Of a stretch of DNA of 32,553 bases, positions 23,422 through 32,435 are shown piece after piece. Below the pieces are notes generated by a model. The model did no database searches and was not told the origin of the DNA. It was given only the letters and a program-made list of their open reading frames with translations. The DNA is taken from assembly GCF_014648295.1 (NCBI RefSeq), contig NZ_BMQV01000047.1:1-32553 (forward strand). The letters run 5' to 3'. Source of the stretch: Shewanella saliphila. GTDB taxonomy: Bacteria; Pseudomonadota; Gammaproteobacteria; Enterobacterales; Shewanellaceae. The stretch's first letter is position 1. Each line of letters starts with the position of its first letter. Made by a program: the position numbers and the translations under genes.

Positions 23422-23877
23422 ATGCGGATTCAACAACTGAGCGAATTACTTGATTATGTAGCGAAATGTCATCTCGATATGGAGAAGCTTTATAAACGCT
23501 TAGATCGTAATGCAGACTCTTCAAGAGTGAAGATGATGTTGACTTATTTTCAACAACATCAAAGACATATTTATGAAACGCTAGAAAGTTACATCGAAGA
23601 TGCACCATCAAGAATTTTAAATACCTGGTATAAAGACGTTACATTCGAAGATTTTAGCAAACGCTGTGCAGAAACAACGCTGCCCGCCAACATGCATGAA
23701 GATGAAGTACTTGAACTGCACCTCGATTTAGAAAACCGTTTGATTGCATTACTCGAAAAAACCGCTATCAGCAGCCCAACAGAAGAAATTAAGAGTGCAT
23801 TAATGGATTTAGTTCGCGTTGCGCAAACTCAGCAAAAACGCTTAGTTCACAGCACAATCCGTATGGATGATATTTAA
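23422..23877 (+). CDS. Uncharacterised all-helical 151-residue protein
   Basis: I do not recognise a named family. Four amphipathic helices are predicted by eye: about 2-28, 33-60, 92-115 and 119-145. They carry evenly spaced His and Glu/Asp residues: His17, His46, His49, Glu53, His92, Glu94, His100 and Glu104. This recalls ferritin-like or hemerythrin-like four-helix bundles, but no exact metal signature is complete. There is no signal peptide or membrane helix. Start at the ATG 23422, with CGAGG about 9 bases ahead; the in-frame GTG at 23413 is less likely. It is monocistronic with its own terminator. Base composition is like its neighbours, so recent transfer is not indicated. Confidence 0.8.
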   Translation: MRIQQLSELLDYVAKCHLDMEKLYKRLDRNADSSRVKMMLTYFQQHQRHIYETLESYIEDAPSRILNTWYKDVTFEDFSKRCAETTLPANMHEDEVLELHLDLENRLIALLEKTAISSPTEEIKSALMDLVRVAQTQQKRLVHSTIRMDDI

Positions 23878-23920
23878 CGAGTAATTCTAAACCTAGCATT
23901 GACTTCCTGAAGTGTATTTT

Positions 23921-23949
23921 GCCAGCTATCCCCAATAGCTGGCTTTTTT
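23921..23949 (+). terminator. Intrinsic terminator after the 151-residue gene
   Basis: Nine-base perfect stem GCCAGCTAT / ATAGCTGGC (23921-23929 and 23935-23943) with a 5-base loop, followed by T6. Confidence 0.93.
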
Positions 23950-23997
23950 ATTAACAAAAAATAACCGCCATAACAGTGGGAGTTCCGGTTCAACTTC

Positions 23998-24006
23998 TGG
24001 TATATT
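23998..24006 (+). promoter_or_regulatory. Candidate extended -10 promoter of the tsaE-amiB-mutL-miaA operon
   Basis: TGGTATATT fits TGnTATAAT at all but one base. There is no good -35 hexamer, as is usual for extended -10 promoters. It lies about 43 bases before the tsaE ATG and after a terminator, where a promoter is required. Confidence 0.45.
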
Positions 24007-24048
24007 TAGCATTCTTGTACCCCTTTTTTACGGAAGCTGAATTTACCG

Positions 24049-24507
24049 ATGACATCGCTGCTTAAAACCCTTGAAAATGAACAAGCTACTGTGGCGCTTG
24101 GACAACAAATTGCGCAGTGGATGGTGCCGCCATTAACCTTATACCTTACCGGTGACTTAGGGGCGGGTAAAACAACATTTAGTCGGGGGATTATTCAAAG
24201 CTTAGGTCATAAAGGGGCGGTTAAAAGTCCAACTTATACCTTGGTTGAGCCTTATGAGTTTGATGATATGGATGTGTTTCATTTTGACTTGTACCGCTTA
24301 AGTGATCCAGAAGAATTAGAGTTTATGGGCATTCGTGATTACTTTACTAACAAAAGCATTTGTTTAGTCGAGTGGCCAAATAATGGTCATGGCCTATTGC
24401 CTGAGGCTGACATTCATTTGCATTTACGCTATAAAGAATCTCAAAGACAAGTTGAATTAAACGCCTTAACCCCTGCAGGGCAGGCAATAATTGATAAATT
24501 AAAATAA
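24049..24507 (+). CDS. tsaE: tRNA threonylcarbamoyladenosine biosynthesis ATPase TsaE
   Basis: 152 residues with Walker A LTGDLGAGKTTFSRG (about 34-48), switch-like SPTYTLVEPYE, the metal-binding FHFDLYRL and the C-terminal VEWPNNG typical of YjeE/TsaE. It cycles the TsaB-TsaD complex during synthesis of t6A37 in ANN-decoding tRNAs. First gene of the operon; the next start is 2 bases after its stop. Ribosome site weak (CGGAAG at about 12 bases). Confidence 0.95.
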   Translation: MTSLLKTLENEQATVALGQQIAQWMVPPLTLYLTGDLGAGKTTFSRGIIQSLGHKGAVKSPTYTLVEPYEFDDMDVFHFDLYRLSDPEELEFMGIRDYFTNKSICLVEWPNNGHGLLPEADIHLHLRYKESQRQVELNALTPAGQAIIDKLK

Positions 24508-24509
24508 TA

Positions 24510-25841
24510 ATGACTTTAAAAAATACGTTTTTTACGCCTGTTTTTATCATGCTGTTATGTTTGCAGCCAACTTTTGCTTGGGCTGCAAACCAACTCGACA
24601 GTGTGCGTATTTGGGCAGCCCCTGAATCCACTCGAGTGGTATTTGACCTCACTCAAGCCCCCAAATATGATAGTTTTAGTTTGACTGGTCCGCATCGGTT
24701 AGTGGTCGACATTCAAGACACCGGCGCAAAAATCAACCTAGATAAAATTGCTAATAACAGCAAAATAATTAAAAAAATCCGTTTTAGTACACCGCCTAAA
24801 AAAGGCATGTTGCGCTTAGTGATGGATTTAACCAAACCGGTTAAATCCAGTCTGTTTACCCTTCCTCCCACAGCGCCTTATGGCAACCGTTTAGTGGTCG
24901 ATTTAGAAGATACTACAGGTGGGTCATCTAGTGTGCAACAGTCGGTGAGTCGTTCTGCAAATCCGTCATCTCGAAATATTATCGTGGCGATTGATGCCGG
25001 TCATGGTGGCGAAGATCCTGGATCAATTGGGCCGTCAGGGATGCACGAAAAGCGAGTCGTGCTCGAAATAGCGAAACGTTTGGCCCGTAAAGTCGATGCC
25101 ACGCCCGGTATGCGCTCGGTGATGACTCGCACGGGTGACTATTTTGTTAATTTAAACAAGCGCTCAGAGCTGGCACGTAACAGCAAAGCAGACTTATTGA
25201 TATCGATTCATGCTGATGCATTTACCTCTCCTCAACCCCGTGGAGCATCGGTGTGGGTTTTGTCGATGCGTCGTGCAAACAGTGAAATTGGTCGTTGGTT
25301 AGAGCAAAAAGAAAAACATTCTGAGCTACTAGGTGGTGCGGGTGAAATTATTCAAAATACCGACAGCGAGCAATACCTTGCAATGACGTTGTTAGATATG
25401 TCGATGAACAGTTCAATGGCAATTAGTCATTCTGTTGCAGGTGACATACTACGCGACTTAGATTCAATTACTCATTTGCACAAACGCAAACCAGAATCTG
25501 CAAGCTTTGCTGTGTTAAAGTCACCTGACATTCCATCCATCTTGGTTGAAACCGGCTTTATTTCAAACCCAGGCGAAGAACGTTTATTGTCTAACGGTAA
25601 TCATCAAGAAAAATTGGCAAGTGCCATTTACAAAGGTGTGTTGCGCTATTTCGAAAATAACGCACCGGCTGACACGCTGATGGCTAAAGCTTCAAACACT
25701 AAACACAGTGTTAAGCGAGGTGAGTCATTGTCGGTTATTGCCCAACGTTATAGCGTATCGGTCAGAAGCCTTAAACAAGCCAACAACTTAAAATCTGATG
25801 TTGTTCGTATTGGTCAAACACTTGTGATCCCAAGGGCTTAA
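24510..25841 (+). CDS. amiB: N-acetylmuramoyl-L-alanine amidase AmiB-type
   Basis: 443 residues. Signal peptide (about 1-25, ending FAWA), then an AMIN domain (about 28-125, with RIWAAPESTRVVFDL and GPHRLVVDIQ) that targets the septum, a Ser-rich linker, and an Amidase_3 zinc domain (about 150-380). Zinc and catalytic motifs: AIDAGHGGEDPG, VVLEIAKRL, SIHADAF and the final VETGFISNP Glu. A C-terminal LysM repeat (about 396-440, SVKRGESLSVIAQRYSVSV) binds peptidoglycan. It cleaves the peptide from muramic acid during cell separation, and AmiB is activated by EnvC and FtsEX. Weak ribosome site, so coupling to tsaE is likely. Confidence 0.95.
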   Translation: MTLKNTFFTPVFIMLLCLQPTFAWAANQLDSVRIWAAPESTRVVFDLTQAPKYDSFSLTGPHRLVVDIQDTGAKINLDKIANNSKIIKKIRFSTPPKKGMLRLVMDLTKPVKSSLFTLPPTAPYGNRLVVDLEDTTGGSSSVQQSVSRSANPSSRNIIVAIDAGHGGEDPGSIGPSGMHEKRVVLEIAKRLARKVDATPGMRSVMTRTGDYFVNLNKRSELARNSKADLLISIHADAFTSPQPRGASVWVLSMRRANSEIGRWLEQKEKHSELLGGAGEIIQNTDSEQYLAMTLLDMSMNSSMAISHSVAGDILRDLDSITHLHKRKPESASFAVLKSPDIPSILVETGFISNPGEERLLSNGNHQEKLASAIYKGVLRYFENNAPADTLMAKASNTKHSVKRGESLSVIAQRYSVSVRSLKQANNLKSDVVRIGQTLVIPRA

Positions 25842-25842
25842 T

Positions 25843-27705
25843 ATGGCAATTGAGCTGTTACCACCACAACTGGCAAACCAAATCGCTGCAGGCGAGGTTG
25901 TTGAGCGCCCAGCTTCTGTGGTCAAAGAGTTAGTGGAAAACAGCTTAGATGCAGGCGCCACCCGGGTTGAGATTGATATCGACAAAGGCGGCAGTAAGCT
26001 TATTCGTATTCGTGATAATGGCATGGGCATCGCCAAAGATGAACTTGCACTTGCGTTGTCTCGTCATGCTACATCAAAGGTACACAGCTTAGACGACCTA
26101 GAGGCTATTTTGAGCTTTGGGTTTCGTGGTGAAGCACTTGCCAGTATCAGTTCGGTATCGCGTCTAACGCTCACCTCTAAGACCGCTGAACAGTCTGAAG
26201 CCTGGCAAGCGTATGCTGAAGGCTCACAGATGGACGTTAAAGTGACCCCAGCGGCTCACCCGCAAGGGTCAACGATTGAAGTGGTCGATTTGTTCTTTAA
26301 CACGCCAGCGAGACGCCGGTTTTTAAAAAGTGATAAAACTGAATTTACCCATATTGATGAGTGGCTAAAGCGCATCGCCATCGCACGCAGCGATATACAT
26401 TTTGCTTTGACCCATAATGGCAAATTAGTCCGTCAATATCGTCCAGCCAATACAGATATCCAAACACAGCAACGTTTAGCGCAAATTTGTGGCCGCGCAT
26501 TTGCTGAGCAAGCGTTAAGTATTAACTGTGAACATGATGGCTTATCCTTAAGTGGCTATTTGCAATCACCTAATGACATCGTATTAACAGATACGAGCTT
26601 TTTTTATGTTAATGGCCGTTTAGTGCGTGACAGATTAGTTAATCATGCGGTAAAACAAGCTTTTGCCGAACATGGCATAGATCATCAACCAGGCTATGTG
26701 TTGATGCTGATGTTAGACCCACATCAAGTGGATGTTAATGTGCATCCGGCCAAGCATGAGGTGAGGTTTCATCAATCTCGTTACGTACATGACTTTATTT
26801 TACAGGCAATACAATCTGCATTAGTACAAATGCCTGAGTTAAGATTTTCAGAGCAGTCAGAGACCAATGTGGGCGATGTTGAGTCTCATTCTCCTGTTGA
26901 TAATAACGTTCAGCAAGATGACATTGCAGCCTTAAATAATGATTTGTGGACCCCATCCCCGCAAGCTCGTGCGGTCAATAGCAGCAGTCAGTATGGCTCA
27001 ATGCATGTTCCGGGTAAAAACAATAGCTCGTTCGGGGGATCTTCAGCTGCAATTAAGTCTAGTTATGGTACAAAGCCTACGGTGCCTGCTCAATCCGGTG
27101 TCACTAAAACGGCCATTGAGAGTTATGGGCAATTGTTACACACGCAGCCTGAAAGTAGACAGACACAACTGAATGAAGTGAGTGTGCAAGTTAGCATGCC
27201 ACCGTTATTAGATGCAGCACATTGGGTGATTTGCCAAGACGACAAGTTATCACTTTTGCCGTTTAAAACGGTATTGCTTGCAGTGCGTAAGGCAGAAGTC
27301 TTGGCTAAATTAGCTAATGGATTAGTGTCGCAACCATTATTAATGCCTGTGTCTATTACGGCCGATCCTGATTGGAATGAAATCTTATCCAATCGTGATC
27401 AATTATTGCGGCAAATCGGTATTGAACTAACAATTCGCTATCAGCAGTTGATAATTAAAAAAGTGCCCCCATATTTGAGGGAAAGCCAATTGGCAATTGT
27501 AATCCCTGAGTTGCTACATTGGATTGCATTAGAGCAGCCTAACGATATTGCCATTGCTGGATGGTTAGCTAAACAAAGTTTGGTGCAATTTGAGTCAGCT
27601 CAAACCATTTGGCAGCAATTCTGTTGTTTAGATGAGGCAACGCAACAAACTATTTATGCTCAGGCAACTGAATTACCTTGGCAAACTTGGATGAAAGATA
27701 ATTAA
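25843..27705 (+). CDS. mutL: DNA mismatch repair protein MutL
   Basis: 620 residues. The N-terminal GHKL ATPase has IAAGEVVERPASVVKELVENSLDAGA, IRDNGMGI, SRHATSK and GFRGEALASI (first 100 residues), then FFNTPARRRFLK and VNVHPAKHEVRF (to about 330). A low-complexity Ser/Gln/Asn linker (about 340-440) leads to the C-terminal dimerisation domain. The endonuclease motif DQHA(X)2E(X)4E is absent, as expected for methyl-directed systems using MutH. MutL links MutS to MutH and UvrD. The ATG follows the amiB stop by one base. Confidence 0.97.
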   Translation: MAIELLPPQLANQIAAGEVVERPASVVKELVENSLDAGATRVEIDIDKGGSKLIRIRDNGMGIAKDELALALSRHATSKVHSLDDLEAILSFGFRGEALASISSVSRLTLTSKTAEQSEAWQAYAEGSQMDVKVTPAAHPQGSTIEVVDLFFNTPARRRFLKSDKTEFTHIDEWLKRIAIARSDIHFALTHNGKLVRQYRPANTDIQTQQRLAQICGRAFAEQALSINCEHDGLSLSGYLQSPNDIVLTDTSFFYVNGRLVRDRLVNHAVKQAFAEHGIDHQPGYVLMLMLDPHQVDVNVHPAKHEVRFHQSRYVHDFILQAIQSALVQMPELRFSEQSETNVGDVESHSPVDNNVQQDDIAALNNDLWTPSPQARAVNSSSQYGSMHVPGKNNSSFGGSSAAIKSSYGTKPTVPAQSGVTKTAIESYGQLLHTQPESRQTQLNEVSVQVSMPPLLDAAHWVICQDDKLSLLPFKTVLLAVRKAEVLAKLANGLVSQPLLMPVSITADPDWNEILSNRDQLLRQIGIELTIRYQQLIIKKVPPYLRESQLAIVIPELLHWIALEQPNDIAIAGWLAKQSLVQFESAQTIWQQFCCLDEATQQTIYAQATELPWQTWMKDN

Positions 27706-27706
27706 C

Positions 27707-28633
27707 GTGAACAATATCAACAGGCCGAAAGTGATATTTTTGATGGGGCCTACGGCTTCAGGCAAAACGGCATTAGCCATCGATATGGCCACGCAACATA
27801 ATTGCGAAATTATTTCAGTTGATTCAGCGTTAATTTATCGCGGTATGGATGTAGGCTCTGCAAAGCCAACAGCACAAGAATTAGCTGCTGCGCCACATCG
27901 TTTGATTGATATTCTTGACCCTAGCGAAAGTTATTCAGCTGCTGATTTTCGCCGGGATGCACTCGTTGCAATAGAAGAGATTATTGCCCGAGGCAAAACA
28001 CCGCTCCTTGTGGGTGGTACTATGATGTATTTTAAGGCATTGTTAGACGGTTTATCGCCTTTGCCTAGTGCTGATGAAGCCATAAGACAACACATTTTGT
28101 TGCAGGCAGAAACCCATGGTTGGGAGTCATTACACCAAGAATTATGTGAAATTGATCCGGTCGCCGGACAACGGATTCACCCAAATGATCCGCAGCGTTT
28201 ATCGCGAGCATTGGAAGTTTATCGCATCAGCGGCAAGACAATGACGGAGTTGACGCAAACAAAGTCAGCGGCTTTGCCATATGATGTTGTGCAATTTGCG
28301 ATTGCACCCAATGATAGAAAAGTGTTACATGAGTTAATTGCAAAGCGTTTTAACATCATGCTTGAGCAAGGTTTTATCGATGAAGTTGCTACGTTAAAAG
28401 CTCGTGGTGATTTACATTTAGATATGCCATCGATGCGCTGTGTAGGTTACAGGCAGTGTTGGCAGTACCTTGATAATGAATTTGATCATGCGACTATGGT
28501 CGAAAAAGCTACCGCAGCCACTAGGCAATTGGCCAAACGTCAATTAACATGGTTGAGGAGTTGGCCTGATTTACAGTGGCTTGAAAGTGGTGTAGAAGGG
28601 AATTTAGTTACGCTTATGCGACAAAGCCGCTAG
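27707..28633 (+). CDS. miaA: tRNA dimethylallyltransferase
   Basis: 308 residues. The P-loop GPTASGKTAL (about 14-23) is followed by SVDSALIYRGMDVGSAKPT (substrate Asp), HRLIDILDPSESYSAADFR, and GGTMMYFKALLDGLSPLP with the catalytic Thr. The later part RCVGYRQCWQYL and ATRQLAKRQLTWLR binds the anticodon arm. It adds the dimethylallyl group to A37 of UNN-reading tRNAs. The start is a GTG one base after the mutL stop, so translation is probably coupled. hfq follows, as in E. coli. Confidence 0.96.
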   Translation: MNNINRPKVIFLMGPTASGKTALAIDMATQHNCEIISVDSALIYRGMDVGSAKPTAQELAAAPHRLIDILDPSESYSAADFRRDALVAIEEIIARGKTPLLVGGTMMYFKALLDGLSPLPSADEAIRQHILLQAETHGWESLHQELCEIDPVAGQRIHPNDPQRLSRALEVYRISGKTMTELTQTKSAALPYDVVQFAIAPNDRKVLHELIAKRFNIMLEQGFIDEVATLKARGDLHLDMPSMRCVGYRQCWQYLDNEFDHATMVEKATAATRQLAKRQLTWLRSWPDLQWLESGVEGNLVTLMRQSR

Positions 28634-28650
28634 CTTATTAGCCGTTGCTG

Positions 28651-28656
28651 TATAAT
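28651..28656 (+). promoter_or_regulatory. Candidate hfq -10 element
   Basis: A perfect TATAAT about 60 bases before the hfq ATG, in the miaA-hfq gap. The -35 side is poor at standard spacing, so the assignment is tentative. In E. coli hfq has several promoters in and upstream of miaA. Confidence 0.4.
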
Positions 28657-28716
28657 ACTAAAACTAAACAATAAAACTTAATTCAACATATTTTAAAATA
28701 AAAAAGGAAATTGAAA

Positions 28717-28974
28717 ATGGCTAAGGGGCAATCTTTACAAGACCCATTTTTGAACGCATTGCGTCGAGAGCGTGTACCAGTCTCTATCTATTTAGTGAAT
28801 GGTATTAAGTTACAGGGCCAGGTTGAATCGTTTGATCAATTTGTCATCCTACTTAAAAATACAGTGAGCCAAATGGTTTACAAGCACGCTATTTCAACAG
28901 TAGTACCAGCTCGCCCATTTAATGTCTCTGGCCATCAGGGTTCTGCCCATGGTGAAGACAGCGCAGCTGAATAA
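28717..28974 (+). CDS. hfq: RNA chaperone Hfq
   Basis: 85 residues from the ATG at 28717 (AAGGAA about 7 bases upstream; the in-frame TTG at 28711 is discarded). The N-terminus MAKGQSLQDPFLNALRRERVPVSIYLVNGIKLQGQ carries the proximal-face residues (Gln, Phe) and rim arginines. The Sm2 motif is VYKHAISTVVP (Tyr-Lys-His). The C-terminal tail is short compared with E. coli (102 residues). Hfq hexamers pair sRNAs with mRNAs. Confidence 0.98.
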   Translation: MAKGQSLQDPFLNALRRERVPVSIYLVNGIKLQGQVESFDQFVILLKNTVSQMVYKHAISTVVPARPFNVSGHQGSAHGEDSAAE

Positions 28975-28994
28975 TTTGATAAGGAATATACTTT

Positions 28995-30302
28995 TTGTTT
29001 GATCGTTATGAAGCGGGTGAAACAGCGGTACTGGTTCATATCGACTTTGCTGACGAAGAACGTCGAGAAGATTTACTTGAGTTGCAGTTGTTGGTTGAGT
29101 CTGCTGGTGCTCGCTCTGTAGGTGTGATTACTGGCAGTAGACGCTCTCCTGATCGTAAGTTTTTTATCGGTACAGGTAAAGCGGAAGAACTGGCTGCAAT
29201 GGTCGCAGCAACTGAAGCTAATGTGGTGATATTTAATCATGCACTTAGCCCAGCTCAAGAACGTAATCTTGAAATGGTTTGTCAATGTCGAGTACTCGAT
29301 AGAACCACGCTGATTTTGGATATTTTTGCCCAACGGGCAAGAACCCATGAAGGTAAATTGCAAGTGGAGCTAGCGCAACTGCGCCACATGTCAACACGCC
29401 TAATTCGTGGTTGGACACACTTAGAAAGACAAAAAGGCGGTATTGGGATGCGCGGGCCGGGTGAAACCCAGCTTGAAACGGATCGTCGATTATTACGTGG
29501 GCGAATTAAAAATATTAATCGCCGACTTGAAAAAGTAGACAAACAACGTGAGCAAAGCCGCCGTGCACGTAAACGCAGCGATTTAGCCACTGTGTCGTTA
29601 GTGGGTTACACCAACGCCGGTAAATCGACATTGTTTAATGCGTTAACCTCATCTGAAGTTTATGCGGCAGACCAGTTGTTTGCGACTCTAGACCCGACGT
29701 TACGTAAATTAGCGCTACCAGACGGCGCCGTGATTTTAGCGGACACCGTAGGATTTATTCGTCATTTACCGCATGACTTAGTGGCGGCGTTTAAAGCCAC
29801 ATTGCAAGAAACCCGACAAGCTGAGATATTGCTGCACGTGGTTGATTGTGCCGATGAAAACATGACTGAAAACTTTGACCAAGTACAAAGTGTACTGGAA
29901 GAAATTGACGCTGATGAAATCACACAATTAGTTGTATGTAACAAAATTGATTTGCTTGAAGATTTTGCGCCTCGTATTGATTATAACGAAGACGGAAAAC
30001 CTGAACGTGTATGGGTCTCTGCACAAAAACGCATTGGATTTGATTTGCTGCTCAAAGCCATAACCGAACTTATCGGTGAGGTGATTTGTGAGCTTACATT
30101 GAAAATACCTGCATCAGCAGGACATTATCTTGGCCAGTTTTATCGACTGGATGCGATACAGCAGAAAGACTATGACGATCTGGGGAACTGTATTTTATCT
30201 GTTCGTTTATCGGATGCCGATTGGCGCCGATTAGCTAAACAGAGTCAGGGGGAATTAGAGGCATTTATTTTTGAACCTTCAGAAGTAGACGTCACTTGTT
30301 AA
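28995..30302 (+). CDS. hflX: Ribosome-splitting GTPase HflX
   Basis: 435 residues. The HflX domain includes GTGKAEELAAMV, NHALSPAQERNLE, DRTTLILDIFAQRARTHEGK and GGIGMRGPGETQLETDRR. The G domain includes G1 GYTNAGKST, G3 DTVGFIRHLP and G4 NKID. It splits stalled or heat-damaged 70S ribosomes. The start is TTG (28995) with AAGGAA 8 bases ahead, and the resulting N-terminus MFDRYEAGE matches E. coli HflX. Confidence 0.95.
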   Translation: MFDRYEAGETAVLVHIDFADEERREDLLELQLLVESAGARSVGVITGSRRSPDRKFFIGTGKAEELAAMVAATEANVVIFNHALSPAQERNLEMVCQCRVLDRTTLILDIFAQRARTHEGKLQVELAQLRHMSTRLIRGWTHLERQKGGIGMRGPGETQLETDRRLLRGRIKNINRRLEKVDKQREQSRRARKRSDLATVSLVGYTNAGKSTLFNALTSSEVYAADQLFATLDPTLRKLALPDGAVILADTVGFIRHLPHDLVAAFKATLQETRQAEILLHVVDCADENMTENFDQVQSVLEEIDADEITQLVVCNKIDLLEDFAPRIDYNEDGKPERVWVSAQKRIGFDLLLKAITELIGEVICELTLKIPASAGHYLGQFYRLDAIQQKDYDDLGNCILSVRLSDADWRRLAKQSQGELEAFIFEPSEVDVTC

Positions 30303-30335
30303 TCTCATTTATTTCATCCAATTATGGAGTGCTAA

Positions 30336-31496
30336 ATGGCTTGGAATGAGCCCGGTAACAAGGGTAATAAAGACCCTTGGGGAAATAAAGGTGGTAACGA
30401 TAAAGGACCACCGGATCTCGACGAAGTTTTTCGTAATTTATCAAAACGTTTTGGTGGCAAAGGCGGTAACTCCGCATCTGGCCAACCATTTAATTCATCT
30501 TTATTGATTGTAATAGCCGTTATAGCCTTGATTATTTGGGGGTTATCTGGGTTATATACAGTTAAAGAAGCTGAGCGCGGCGTGCTACTTCGTTTTGGTC
30601 AACACATCGGTGAGGTGAGTTCTGGTTTACACTGGAAAGCCACATTTATTGATGAAGTGTATACCGTAGACGTAGAGTCGTTTCGTTCAATTCCTGCATC
30701 TGGCAGCATGCTGACATCTGACGAAAACGTCGTCAAAGTTGAATTAGTGGTTCAGTACAGTGTTTCTGACGCTTATTCTTACTTGTTCAGTGCTGTAGAA
30801 GCGAATGAAAGTTTACGCGAAGCAACCGACAGTGCGTTACGTTATGTGATTGGTCACAATCGCATGGACGATATCTTAACGACTGGTCGTGATGCAATTC
30901 GCCGTGATACTTGGAAAGAGTTAGAGCGTATTATTGAGCCTTATAAATTAGGCCTACAAATTCGTGACGTTAACTTTTTGCCAGCACGTCCTCCTGAAGA
31001 GGTCAAAGATGCGTTTGATGACGCAATCTCTGCACAGGAAGATGAGCAGCGCTTTATTCGTGAAGCAGAAGCTTACGCTCGTGAAATTGAACCTAAAGCT
31101 CGTGGTCAAGTTGAACGTATGGCGCAACAAGCTAACGCTTACAAAGAACGTGAAGTATTAGAAGCACAAGGTAAAGTGGCTCGCTTTGAAAAACTTTTAC
31201 CTGAGTATAATGCAGCACCAGACGTAACCCGTAATCGTTTATATTTAGACGCGATGCAAGTGGTGATGTCTGACACCAATAAAGTGTTAATTGATGCTAA
31301 AAATAACGGTAATTTGATGTATTTGCCTCTAGATAAGCTAATGGATGCGTCTAAATCTTCGCGTCAGGTAGCTGAACCAGAAGCTGAACGTCATATTAAT
31401 TCTGTTTCGAACATTGGCGTGAATACACCTATTACCAGTACGTCGTCTGATGGACGTCTCAGCCGCGAAGAACGTATTCGCCAAGGGAGGAACTAA
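30336..31496 (+). CDS. hflK: FtsH-protease modulator HflK
   Basis: 386 residues. A Gly/Asn/Lys-rich N-terminal tail (1-50, including NKGNKDPWGNKGG) is cytosolic. One membrane helix (about 54-74) precedes a periplasmic SPFH/band-7 domain (KEAERGVLLRFGQHIGEVSSGLHWK onward) and a long coiled coil (about 230-300). HflK and HflC form the large periplasmic cage around FtsH and restrain its proteolysis of membrane proteins. ATG with GGAGT about 6 bases upstream. Stop lies 2 bases before the hflC start. Confidence 0.96.
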   Translation: MAWNEPGNKGNKDPWGNKGGNDKGPPDLDEVFRNLSKRFGGKGGNSASGQPFNSSLLIVIAVIALIIWGLSGLYTVKEAERGVLLRFGQHIGEVSSGLHWKATFIDEVYTVDVESFRSIPASGSMLTSDENVVKVELVVQYSVSDAYSYLFSAVEANESLREATDSALRYVIGHNRMDDILTTGRDAIRRDTWKELERIIEPYKLGLQIRDVNFLPARPPEEVKDAFDDAISAQEDEQRFIREAEAYAREIEPKARGQVERMAQQANAYKEREVLEAQGKVARFEKLLPEYNAAPDVTRNRLYLDAMQVVMSDTNKVLIDAKNNGNLMYLPLDKLMDASKSSRQVAEPEAERHINSVSNIGVNTPITSTSSDGRLSREERIRQGRN

Positions 31497-31498
31497 CC

Positions 31499-32377
31499 AT
31501 GGGTAGATTTGCTCTGATCATTTTAGTGGTCGTACTAGGGGTTGGTTTTTCATCTTTAATGGTTGTTAACGAAGGTGAGCGCGCAATTGTGTCTCGTTTC
31601 GGTAAAGTCCTTAAAGAAGACGAAGTCACTAAAGTGTTTGCTCCAGGGTTACACTTTAAAATTCCTGTCGTTGATAAAGTACGTTATTTAGATGCGCGTA
31701 TTCAAACGCTTGATGGCGCAGCCGATCGTTTTGTGACTTCTGAAAAGAAAGACTTAATGGTTGATTCGTATGTTAAGTGGCGTATTCATGATTTTGAAAA
31801 GTATTATCTTTCAACTAACGGTGGTATTAAAGCCAATGCTGAAAGCTTATTACAAGCTAAAATCAACAACGATTTACGCACCGAGTTTGGTCGCCGTACG
31901 ATTAAAGAAATCGTATCGGGTAAACGTGATGAATTGCAAACTGATGCATTACAAAACGCTTCTGAAAGCGCTGAAAACTTAGGTATTGAAGTGGTTGATG
32001 TGCGAGTTAAGCAGATTAACTTACCGTCTAACGTCAGTAACAGTATTTATCAACGTATGCGTGCCGAGCGTCAAGCTGTGGCAAAAGAACATCGTGCACA
32101 AGGTAAAGAACAAGCTGAAATTATCCGTGCGACGATTGATGCAAACGTTACAGTAAAAATTGCTGAAGCCGAACGTAAAGCCCTAACCACTCGCGGTGAA
32201 GGTGATGCACTGGCTGCAAAAATTTATGCAGATGCTTATAACAAAGAACCTGAGTTCTACAGTTTCCTTCGCAGCTTAGAAGCCTACAAAGAAAGTTTTG
32301 CTGGCAAAAATGATGTGATGGTATTAGAACCAGAAGGTGATTTCTTCAAATACATGAAATCAGCTACCAGTAAATAA
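31499..32377 (+). CDS. hflC: FtsH-protease modulator HflC
   Basis: 292 residues. N-terminal membrane helix (about 4-23), then band-7 domain (NEGERAIVSRFGKVLKED, GLHFKIPVVDKVRYLDARIQTLD) and the coiled-coil segment around RAERQAVAKEHRAQGKEQAE. The C-terminal part SFLRSLEAYKESF and FFKYMKS is as in E. coli HflC. Partner of HflK. GGAGGAA is 8 bases before the ATG. A strong terminator follows. Confidence 0.96.
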   Translation: MGRFALIILVVVLGVGFSSLMVVNEGERAIVSRFGKVLKEDEVTKVFAPGLHFKIPVVDKVRYLDARIQTLDGAADRFVTSEKKDLMVDSYVKWRIHDFEKYYLSTNGGIKANAESLLQAKINNDLRTEFGRRTIKEIVSGKRDELQTDALQNASESAENLGIEVVDVRVKQINLPSNVSNSIYQRMRAERQAVAKEHRAQGKEQAEIIRATIDANVTVKIAEAERKALTTRGEGDALAAKIYADAYNKEPEFYSFLRSLEAYKESFAGKNDVMVLEPEGDFFKYMKSATSK

Positions 32378-32406
32378 GCAACCAGCTCACGCTGATACCA
32401 AATCTT

Positions 32407-32435
32407 AAAAAGCTCGGTTAAACCCGAGCTTTTTT
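32407..32435 (+). terminator. Intrinsic terminator after hflC
   Basis: Stem AAAAGCTCGG / CCGAGCTTTT (32408-32417 and 32424-32433) with a 6-base loop, ending in a run of T to 32435. The intron-like sequence begins at the next base. Confidence 0.92.
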
